This document shows positions 1 through 5,510 of a stretch of 6,175 nt of DNA, piece by piece. Both the position numbers and the translations under genes were made by a program. Each line of letters starts with the position of its first letter. Within the stretch, counting starts at the first letter, position 1. The DNA is taken from NCBI GenBank assembly GCA_022709485.1, contig JAKLIS010000089.1, positions 1-6,175 on the forward strand, written 5' to 3'. The notes below the pieces were generated by a model. It searched no databases and was not told the origin of the DNA. It saw nothing but the letters and a program-made list of their open reading frames with translations. This stretch comes from Elusimicrobiota bacterium (GTDB lineage: Bacteria; Elusimicrobiota; Elusimicrobia; F11).

Positions 1-47
1 ATTGGAATTCATTGTGAGAATGGCGATGAAAAGTCCAGAATTAAAAT

Positions 48-1106
48 TCAACAAATGCGGGGGAGTTGTTCGCCTGAGAGCATATCCAAGACGCGAACGG
101 ACCCAATCCGGCTTTTCATTGTGACAGGCGCCGAAACAGGGGCCGTGACTTCCCCAATGACGGCGGCCCCCGCTCCATCGGGAAAGGAAGCAATTATTTT
201 CTGGGCGCGGCCGGCGTCTTTTTGGGCCACGAAAGCCACAAACCGGCCTTCGTTGGCCACATGCAATGGATCGAGCCCCAGAATTTCACAAGCGGCTTGA
301 ACATCTTCACGCACGGAAATTTTTTCTTCTGTGATTGTAATCGATTTGTCAGCCGCGGACGCAATCTCATTGAGGGCGCTCACAAGTCCCCCGCGCGTCA
401 GGTCCCTCAAACAGTGAATCTCAATTCCTTTTTCGATCATTTCTAAAACGATGCCGGCCAGAGGCGCGGCGTCCGATTTGATCTCGCTTTCAAACTCAAG
501 GCCTTCCCTCACCGCCATGATGGCCATTCCATGCCGGCCAAGATCCCCGCTTAGAATGACGGCGTCCCCCCCTTGAAGAGAGGATGGATGGATATTCAAA
601 TTATGTTCCCGCACGCCGACCCCGGAGGTGTTGATATAAATCCCGTCCCCTTTTCCGCGGTCCACCACTTTGGTGTCGCCGGTCACAATTTCTATCCCCA
701 CGCGGTCAGCTGCTCTTTTCATGGACTGAACTACTTTCCAAAGAATTTCCATGCAAAGCCCCTCTTCCAATATAAATCCCGCCGACAGATAAAGGGGCCG
801 GGCTCCGCTCATAGCCAAATCGTTCACGGTGCCGTAAACGGCGAGTTCTCCAATGTCTCCTCCGGGAAAAAATAGGGGGCGCACCACGAAAGAATCAGTG
901 GTAAAAACAAGATTTTCGTGCGGCCATTTCAAAACAACAGAATCGTGGGGAGCTGAAGGTGAACCAAAAACAGAGAGAAACATTTTCTCAATCAATTGAT
1001 TCATGAGCCGCCCGCCGCCCCCATGGGCCAATGTGACCGCGGGGTATTCATCAATGGGAATGGGACAGGTGATGCTGAACTCACCAACGGCCGTTTTTTC
1101 AGCCAT
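48..1106 (-). CDS. hypE: HypE, carbamoyl dehydratase of hydrogenase maturation
   Basis: HypE takes a carbamoyl group from HypF on its C-terminal cysteine and dehydrates it with ATP to a protein thiocyanate, the source of the CN ligands of the [NiFe] active site; it acts in the cytoplasm. The 352-residue product is full length for the family. Visible motifs: the glycine-rich LAHGGGGR at residues 26-33, TTDS at 69-72, [10 protein letters not shown] at 95-104, VTGDTKVV at 141-148, LRDLTRGG at 233-240, NEGRF at 285-289, and the diagnostic C-terminal PRIC (349-352) whose last residue is the modified cysteine. These fit the PurM/AIR-synthase-like ATP-binding fold. The frame is open further upstream to an ATG at 1236-1238, but that would overlap hypD by about 140 bases; I chose the ATG at 1104-1106 because the HypE core starts just after it and a GAGGTGG site lies 6 nt upstream. 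The start overlaps the hypD stop by 8 nt (ATGGCTGA), implying translational coupling. Confidence 0.97.
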   Translation of the reverse strand: MAEKTAVGEFSITCPIPIDEYPAVTLAHGGGGRLMNQLIEKMFLSVFGSPSAPHDSVVLKWPHENLVFTTDSFVVRPLFFPGGDIGELAVYGTVNDLAMSGARPLYLSAGFILEEGLCMEILWKVVQSMKRAADRVGIEIVTGDTKVVDRGKGDGIYINTSGVGVREHNLNIHPSSLQGGDAVILSGDLGRHGMAIMAVREGLEFESEIKSDAAPLAGIVLEMIEKGIEIHCLRDLTRGGLVSALNEIASAADKSITITEEKISVREDVQAACEILGLDPLHVANEGRFVAFVAQKDAGRAQKIIASFPDGAGAAVIGEVTAPVSAPVTMKSRIGSVRVLDMLSGEQLPRIC

Positions 1107-2214
1107 GGGTTTCCACCTCATCCACCTCTTTGCGTTTCCAATAACGATAATAAGCGGCGCAGGCGCCTTCGGTTGACACCATGGGCGCCCCGAGGGGCCG
1201 ATCCGGCGTGCAGCGTTTTCCAAAAGCCGGGCAGTCAAATGGCTTCATCTCTCCCCGAAGGACAAGCCCGGCCATGCATTCCGGCGATTCCTGCGATTTA
1301 ATTTGGGAAACCGGAAATTTTTTCCCGGCATCAAAAGCGGCGTATGGCAGACGAAGCCCCAAACCGCTTTGCGGAATTTCTCCGATCCCTCTCCAAGCGC
1401 GGGGAACAATTGTGAAAACCTGGGATACCAAATTTTGGGCGGGCAAATTTCCTTTTTCACGCACCGACCGCGCGTACTGATTTTCCACCTCTGCCCGGCC
1501 TTCTTCCAATTGCGTGACGCACATCAAAATGCCCTGCATAATATCGATGGGCTCAAACCCCGTCACAACGATGGGGACTTTATATTTTTGAGCGATGGAC
1601 TTATATTCCTCAACTCCCATCACGGTGCAAACATGGCCCGCGGCCAAAAATGCTTGGACTTTATTTCGAGGCGAACTGAGGATAGCTTCCATCGCGGGCG
1701 GCACCAGCACATGGGAGACGAGAATTGAGAAATTTTTGATGCCTCGCTCTTTGGCTTGAAAGACAGCCATCGCATTGGCGGGCGCCGTGGTTTCAAACCC
1801 CACGGCAAAAAACACAACTTCTTTTGTGGGGTTGGCGTCCGCCAGTTTCAAGGCATCCAGCGGCGAATACACCATGCGGACATCCCCACCCTGGGCTTTC
1901 ACCGAAAGCAGATCATTCTGAGTCCCCGGCACACGCAGCATGTCTCCAAATGAACAGAAAATTACTTGAGGCATGGCGGCGATGGCGACCGCTTTGTCAA
2001 TGAGCTCCACTGGGGTCACGCAAACGGGACAGCCAGGGCCGTGAAGAAGAGTAATATTTTGGGGAATGAGCTCATCAATCCCGAATTTCATGATGGAATG
2101 GGTTTGGCCGCCGCAGATTTCCATGAGCGCCCAGTTCCCATGGGCCGCTTTTTTTATTTCGCGGGCCAAAACATGGACGCCGGCGGCGTCCCGGTATTCA
2201 TCAAGATACTTCAT
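1099..2214 (-). CDS. hypD: HypD, Fe-S scaffold for Fe(CN)2CO assembly
   Basis: HypD forms a complex with HypC on which the Fe(CN)2CO group is assembled, receiving cyanide from the HypE thiocyanate; it is a cytoplasmic [4Fe-4S] protein. The 371 residues match the usual family length. Seen in the sequence: CGGQTH with Cys34 (equivalent to the essential Cys41 of the E. coli protein), the GPGCPVC motif with Cys62 and Cys65, GFETT at 139-143, and a C-terminal cysteine cluster (Cys303, Cys318, Cys325, Cys342, the last in [10 protein letters not shown]) where the family binds its [4Fe-4S] cluster. The ATG overlaps the hypC stop codon by 4 nt (ATGA) and has a GGAGA site 10 nt upstream; the gene's own stop lies inside the start of hypE. 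All key cysteines I would expect at the catalytic sites are present, so the protein should be active. Confidence 0.98.
   Translation of the reverse strand: MKYLDEYRDAAGVHVLAREIKKAAHGNWALMEICGGQTHSIMKFGIDELIPQNITLLHGPGCPVCVTPVELIDKAVAIAAMPQVIFCSFGDMLRVPGTQNDLLSVKAQGGDVRMVYSPLDALKLADANPTKEVVFFAVGFETTAPANAMAVFQAKERGIKNFSILVSHVLVPPAMEAILSSPRNKVQAFLAAGHVCTVMGVEEYKSIAQKYKVPIVVTGFEPIDIMQGILMCVTQLEEGRAEVENQYARSVREKGNLPAQNLVSQVFTIVPRAWRGIGEIPQSGLGLRLPYAAFDAGKKFPVSQIKSQESPECMAGLVLRGEMKPFDCPAFGKRCTPDRPLGAPMVSTEGACAAYYRYWKRKEVDEVETHG
1107..1119 (-). promoter_or_regulatory. hypE ribosome binding site, decides the start
   Basis: GAGGTGG on the minus strand (1113-1119) lies 6 nt before the ATG at 1104-1106, inside the last codons of hypD. 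A second copy of the same heptamer lies at 1122-1128. This strong site favours the 352-residue HypE over the longer open frame that begins at 1238. Confidence 0.65.
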
Positions 2215-2456
2215 TCTTCGATCTTCTCCAACTCGCCCATTTCTCTCAAATATTCAAAAGTTTTTTCGGCTTCGGCGGGGTCGACAATGCTGATGGCAAA
2301 GCCCACGTGAACAATGACATAGTCACCGATTTTCACCTCCGGGACATAAGCCAGGTTCACTTCCCTAATGACACCGCCAAAATCCACCCGTCCCGTCTGA
2401 AACATTTGTTCACCGGGTCGAATGGAGACCACTTTTCCTGGAATAGATAAACACAT
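2211..2456 (-). CDS. hypC: HypC/HupF/HypG-family hydrogenase maturation chaperone
   Basis: HypC is a small OB-fold-like chaperone that binds iron through its N-terminal Cys2 together with HypD, then carries the Fe(CN)2CO unit to the precursor of the hydrogenase large subunit. The 81-residue product starts MCLSIPGKV, the family signature with the essential Cys2, and has the conserved VHVGFAI block with His50. The C-terminus is acidic and helical-looking ([10 protein letters not shown] and onwards), as is common in the family. The start ATG shares one base with the hypF stop codon (TAATG), and an AAAGGAG Shine-Dalgarno site at 2465-2471 lies 8 nt upstream, inside hypF. Its end overlaps hypD by 4 nt, so hypC and hypD are made together, as expected of partners in one complex. 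Confidence 0.98.
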   Translation of the reverse strand: MCLSIPGKVVSIRPGEQMFQTGRVDFGGVIREVNLAYVPEVKIGDYVIVHVGFAISIVDPAEAEKTFEYLREMGELEKIEE

Positions 2457-4867
2457 TAATTCGACTCCTTTAAGCGGGCGGCCGCCACCGCCACTTGCCC
2501 AAATGACAAGCCTCCGTCATTGGCGGGCAGGCGCTCTGGCCAATAAGCGCGGAAACCCTCTTCATCCAGCCGCGCGGCGGTCCGCTCAAGAAGATATTTA
2601 TTTTGAAAGCAACCTCCGGATAAGACCACGTTGCGTATCTTAATTATTTGGGCCAAAGACACCGCCGACTCCGCCAGGGCGTTATGAAATTTTAGAGCGA
2701 TGAGTCGGCGAGAGACTTTGTCGGCCAGATCGCCCAGAATTTCTTGGACCATCGGTTTCCAATTCAACACATAGCTTCCATTTCCCAACGGCTCCACCGG
2801 GATGGAATAATGGGCTTTTGATCCGATTCCGTGGAGAACAAACTCCAACGCCATCGCCGCCTGCCCTTCAAATTCGGAGGTCTGTTTTAAATCCAAAAGG
2901 GATGAAACGCCGTCAAAGATGCGTCCCACGCTGGATGTCAAAGGGGCGTTGACTCCGTTTTCCATCATGGTTTTCAACACTTTGAGGTCATAAAGATTAA
3001 AATCCTTAAAAGGGGCCAAATGCGTTTTCTCAAACGCGGCGGATCCAAAAATGGCAAAAAGAAGTCCGAGGGCGGATCGCCTGGGCTCTCGAATCGCGGA
3101 TTCTCCTCCCGGAAGCAGAAACGGACTGAAATAGCCCACCCGATTAAAACCGGTCCGGTTGGCCACCAAAAATTCTCCTCCCCAAATCGTGTCGTCTAAT
3201 CCAAAACCCGTCCCGTCCCAAGCCACGCCAAAAACGCGTCCTTTAAGTCCATGTTCCGCCATGCAGGAGACAATATGAGCATGGTGATGCTGGACGGGAA
3301 CCGTGGAAATATTCATTTCCTTTGCGTGGGTTGTGGAGTAATAATCCGGATGGAGATCGTGGGCCACCCCGCTTAAATCCAGTTCATATAATTGAGTCAT
3401 GCTTTTTTTTGCGGCTTGAAAGGCTTCATATGACGGTCCTGACGCCAAATCTCCCAGGTGTTGGCTGACAAACACTGAATTCCCCGCCGACACAGCCACC
3501 GTGTTTTTCAAATGGCCGCCCACCCCCAGGATGCCGGGGGCTTTTTCTCCCATATCCAAACTCACCGGGGCCAATCCCCTTCCGGCGCGTAGAATAAACG
3601 AGTGGCCCATCATTATCCGAGCCACCGAATCATCCATCGGACGAACAATCGGCCGATTATGAACCAGAAATAAATCGGCAATGTTCCCAAGTCGATTCAA
3701 AACCTCATTTTCATCAAAGCAGATGGGTTCTTCAGATAAATTTCCGCTGGTGGCCACAACGGGGAATCCTATTTCCTTTAGTAGCAGCGCGTGAAGCGGG
3801 GAATAAGGGAGCATGACTCCCAACGTCGGATTTTCCGGAGCGACAAAATATGAAATATGAAGCCTCTCCAATTGAGAAGGCGCCGTGGACCGCTTTTTTA
3901 ATGAACGGAAAAACCGTAAAAGGGCGCCGAACATTTGATCGCCGTCCCGGTGACTGGAAGGCAAACCGTCAATCCGATTTAAAATGACAATGGGCGCGGC
4001 CGCAGACCTGAGAAGATATTCCTCTTCTTTTGACACCTCGCACACAAAACGAAGGGACGCCAGACTGGGAAACATGAGCGCGAAGGGTTTTTCCGCGCGA
4101 TGCTTTCGGAGGCGAAGTTCTTTAACCGCTTTGTCACTCCGGGCGTCCACAAAAAGATGGAATCCCCCGATCCCTTTGATGGCGACAATCAGTCCCGACC
4201 TTATGGCCTCTGCCGCTTTTATCAGGGCTTCGTGGTGATGAGAAATTACATTCCCGGATTTGTCCCAGAGCGATAATTCCGGCCCGCACACCGGGCAGGC
4301 ATTCGGCTGCGCGTGAAACCGGCGGTTCGATGGATTCTCATACTCCCTTCGGCAGGGATCGCACATTTCGAATTTCCTCATGCAAGTGAACGGCCGGTCA
4401 TACGGCAACCCTTCAATAATGGAAAACCGGGGGCCGCATTGCGTGCAATTTGTAAATGCGTATTGGTAACGACGGTTGGCGGGGTCAGAAATGTCGGCCA
4501 AGCAATCCGGGCAAATATTTAAATCCGGAAGGACCTGTGTGATCTTTTCACCTTCATGTTCACTTTCCTTAATTTCAAAAGTATGAGACCCCTCCGGGGC
4601 CACAGGAACCCACCCCACGGATTGAATGACGGCGCTGGGCGGCGCTTCATTTTTCAACCGTGTCACCATTTCATCCACAATGGGTTCTGAGCCTTCAACC
4701 TCAATGATGAGGCCTTCCGGTGAATTGGACACCCATCCCGTGAGACTCATTTCCCGCGCCAAACGGTAAACAAAAGGCCGAAAGCCGACCCCTTGCACCG
4801 CGCCCTGAACCAAAAGGCGAATGCGTATGAGGTTTTGAGTGGAAGTAATTTGGTTAATGGTTTTCAT
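2456..4867 (-). CDS. hypF: HypF carbamoyltransferase
   Basis: HypF converts carbamoyl phosphate to carbamoyl-adenylate and transfers the carbamoyl group to the C-terminal cysteine of HypE. The 803 residues contain every domain. An acylphosphatase domain covers about 13-100, with VQGAVQGVGFRP (Arg30) and Asn48. A double zinc finger covers 119-194 with the exact family spacing C-x2-C-x18-C-x2-C-x24-C-x2-C-x18-C-x2-C. A YrdC-like domain covers about 212-430 (KGIGGFHLF at 231, LRKHRAEKPFALM at 253, SGN at 374). A Kae1/TobZ-like domain runs to the C-terminus, with HHHAH at 527-531, DGTGFG at 551, LSGGCFQN at 749 and PANDGGLSFGQ at 781. It is about 50 residues longer than the 750-residue E. coli protein, mostly because of an insertion at about 302-338. 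The ATG is the only plausible start; an AAAGGAG site lies an unusually long 15 nt upstream. The stop overlaps the hypC start. Confidence 0.98.
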   Translation of the reverse strand: MKTINQITSTQNLIRIRLLVQGAVQGVGFRPFVYRLAREMSLTGWVSNSPEGLIIEVEGSEPIVDEMVTRLKNEAPPSAVIQSVGWVPVAPEGSHTFEIKESEHEGEKITQVLPDLNICPDCLADISDPANRRYQYAFTNCTQCGPRFSIIEGLPYDRPFTCMRKFEMCDPCRREYENPSNRRFHAQPNACPVCGPELSLWDKSGNVISHHHEALIKAAEAIRSGLIVAIKGIGGFHLFVDARSDKAVKELRLRKHRAEKPFALMFPSLASLRFVCEVSKEEEYLLRSAAAPIVILNRIDGLPSSHRDGDQMFGALLRFFRSLKKRSTAPSQLERLHISYFVAPENPTLGVMLPYSPLHALLLKEIGFPVVATSGNLSEEPICFDENEVLNRLGNIADLFLVHNRPIVRPMDDSVARIMMGHSFILRAGRGLAPVSLDMGEKAPGILGVGGHLKNTVAVSAGNSVFVSQHLGDLASGPSYEAFQAAKKSMTQLYELDLSGVAHDLHPDYYSTTHAKEMNISTVPVQHHHAHIVSCMAEHGLKGRVFGVAWDGTGFGLDDTIWGGEFLVANRTGFNRVGYFSPFLLPGGESAIREPRRSALGLLFAIFGSAAFEKTHLAPFKDFNLYDLKVLKTMMENGVNAPLTSSVGRIFDGVSSLLDLKQTSEFEGQAAMALEFVLHGIGSKAHYSIPVEPLGNGSYVLNWKPMVQEILGDLADKVSRRLIALKFHNALAESAVSLAQIIKIRNVVLSGGCFQNKYLLERTAARLDEEGFRAYWPERLPANDGGLSFGQVAVAAARLKESN
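3854..3964 (-). other. Extra basic segment within HypF YrdC-like domain
   Basis: Between APIV (residues 291-294) and GVMLP (350-354) this HypF has 55 residues, against about 21 as I recall for the E. coli protein. The surplus of about 34 residues (roughly 302-338) contains an arginine/lysine-rich stretch including LLRFFRSLKKR and no family motif. The reading frame is kept on both sides and the flanking motifs are intact, so this is a length variation and not a frameshift. Its function is unknown; a surface loop is the simplest explanation. Confidence 0.65.
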
Positions 4868-4889
4868 GTGTTTAAAAAAAAACTCCTTT
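4868..4889 (-). promoter_or_regulatory. hypF ribosome binding site with T9 spacer
   Basis: On the minus strand an AAAGGAG site (4883-4889) is followed by nine T residues (4874-4882) and then AAACAC before the hypF ATG. The spacing of 15 nt is well above the usual 5-10 nt, whereas hypC (8 nt) and hypE (6 nt) have normal spacing. No alternative in-frame start is nearer. The site supports the chosen start, though initiation may be weak. Confidence 0.6.
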
Positions 4890-4932
4890 ACTCTTTTGGA
4901 GGGATGACTCTTTGGGTTTGCCTCTTACGCTT

Positions 4933-4969
4933 TCGTCATGCCAACGGAGCCTTCTCGTCATGCCGAGAA
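4933..4969. repeat. Direct repeat TCGTCATGCC and small palindrome
   Basis: TCGTCATGCC occurs twice, at 4933-4942 and 4955-4964, with starts 22 bp apart. The second copy lies within a 6-bp inverted repeat, TTCTCG (4952-4957) and CGAGAA (4964-4969), with a 6-nt loop. The right arm is also the first bases of the tandem 20-bp unit, so palindrome and array appear to belong to one element. Confidence 0.65.
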
Positions 4970-5043
4970 TTTTCTGCTCAACACGAGAATTTTCTGCTCA
5001 ACACGAGAATTTTCTGCTCAACACGAGAATTTTTTGCTCGGCA
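4964..5043. repeat. Four tandem 20-bp repeats
   Basis: The unit CGAGAATTTTCTGCTCAACA occurs at 4964-4983, 4984-5003 and 5004-5023 without a mismatch, then at 5024-5043 with three substitutions (positions 5034, 5040 and 5041). There is no spacer between units, so this is not a CRISPR array. On the minus strand each unit carries an AAAATT tract, AAAAAATT in the last one, repeated at 20 bp, close to two helical turns. The unit length is not a multiple of three, which argues against a coding repeat. As RNA from the minus strand each unit could form only a weak GAG/CUC-based hairpin. Confidence 0.93.
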
Positions 5044-5051
5044 CCGACATG

Positions 5052-5076
5052 GCCCTGAGCAGAGACATCTCAGGGC
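5052..5076. repeat. 8-bp perfect inverted repeat downstream of hypA
   Basis: GCCCTGAG (5052-5059) and CTCAGGGC (5069-5076) are exact reverse complements around a 9-nt loop. The hairpin begins 20 nt beyond the hypA stop codon in the direction of transcription. No T-run follows on the minus strand, so it is not a standard intrinsic terminator. It could be an mRNA-stabilising or attenuating stem-loop, or part of an interspersed palindromic element with the adjacent tandem repeats. Confidence 0.75.
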
Positions 5077-5096
5077 GACGAATCCGTGCAAAAACA

Positions 5097-5489
5097 TCAC
5101 GGGACGGCGGGGGTTTCATCCAGAGTCAAGCTGATCTTATCCACGCCCCGGCCGCCGGATAGAGGAGTGAGCTCGTGGCACCGGGGACAGGCCACGCAAG
5201 GCATTGGATCGTGATGGTCAACATGATCGTCTTCACAGGGACCCTTAAAACCGCAGCTGATGCATTCAATTCGGGCGGGCACCACGCTCACTTTTAAATC
5301 TGCTTCCGATAACAAAGTTCCCGCCGCCAATGATTTGAAGGCCTGCCGAAAAGATTCTATGGAGTGAAGTTCCAGGGCGCCCACTTCAATGGAAATCGCT
5401 TTGACGTCTTTGGCCGCAATGGGCCCCTGCCCTTTTAATTTGGACAGGGCGATTTTAACCACTTCTTCCAATAAAGAAATTTCATGCAT
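5097..5489 (-). CDS. hypA: HypA, nickel metallochaperone
   Basis: HypA delivers nickel to the large subunit of [NiFe] hydrogenases, normally with the GTPase HypB. The 130-residue product begins MHEISLLEEVV; His2 and the adjacent Glu3 belong to the family's N-terminal nickel site. The middle (EVGALELHSIESFRQAF, about 35-51) is typical of the nickel-binding domain. The zinc domain has CISC at 76-79 and CPRC at 101-104, but the loop between them is longer than the usual 12-14 residues: 21 residues with Cys85, Cys98 and the acidic/His stretch EDDHVDHHD (86-94). The family is usually about 115 residues, so the extra length lies mainly here and at the C-terminus. The first ATG is the start since it gives the required His2; AAGGA lies about 16 nt upstream. 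It follows the flavoprotein gene by 21 nt and is separated from hypF by 229 bp of repeats. hypB is not in the window. Confidence 0.96.
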   Translation of the reverse strand: MHEISLLEEVVKIALSKLKGQGPIAAKDVKAISIEVGALELHSIESFRQAFKSLAAGTLLSEADLKVSVVPARIECISCGFKGPCEDDHVDHHDPMPCVACPRCHELTPLSGGRGVDKISLTLDETPAVP

Positions 5490-5510
5490 ATCGCAACCCG
5501 ACCATTCCTT

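Larger units (their letters stand above)
4868..5096. other. 229-bp hypA-hypF intergenic region with composite repeat element
   Basis: This is the only sizeable gap in the window. From the hypA stop toward hypF it holds an 8-bp perfect inverted repeat (5052-5076), four 20-bp tandem repeats (4964-5043), a small palindrome (4952-4969), two direct copies of TCGTCATGCC (4933-4942 and 4955-4964), and the hypF ribosome binding site. Short open frames cross it on the plus strand, but they only translate the repeats and have no coding features. I found no convincing sigma-70 promoter for hypF on the minus strand; the nearest -35-like hexamer (TTGGCA) has no acceptable -10 box at 16-18 bp. hypF may therefore be transcribed through from hypA or from a non-canonical promoter. 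Confidence 0.7.

Noticed and set aside
1..47. Start of another gene at ATG 10-12 on the minus strand, or a terminator after hypE
   Set aside because: Only four codons are visible, with no clear ribosome binding site, and there is no stable hairpin with a T-run in these 47 bases.
1107..1238. A longer HypE starting at the ATG at 1236-1238
   Set aside because: The added 44 residues read hypD in another frame, have no family similarity, and the internal start has a strong GAGGTGG site at 6 nt.
1099..1310. Defective Fe-S site in HypD because some homologues have extra cysteines (CxC near residue 303 and GxC before MVS)
   Set aside because: Four well-placed cysteines remain and the variants seen (CMAG, GAPMVS) look compatible with natural HypD diversity; I could not align to verify.
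573..1728. Plus-strand open frames opposite hypE and hypD, and similar ones opposite hypF at 3984-4522
   Set aside because: They are antisense to strongly conserved genes, show no family motifs and are explained by the codon pattern of the minus strand.
4964..5043. CRISPR array
   Set aside because: The repeats are head to tail without spacers and no cas gene is present.
4890..5060. Sigma-70 promoter for hypF within the intergenic region
   Set aside because: TTGGCA and the TTGAGC in each repeat look like -35 boxes, but no -10-like hexamer occurs at a suitable distance.
5052..5076. Intrinsic terminator of hypA
   Set aside because: The stem is good but neither strand has a T-run after it.
4938..5162. 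Plus-strand open frames crossing the tandem repeats
   Set aside because: They translate the 20-bp repeats in shifting frames, overlap the 3' end of hypA and have no ribosome binding site or recognisable product.
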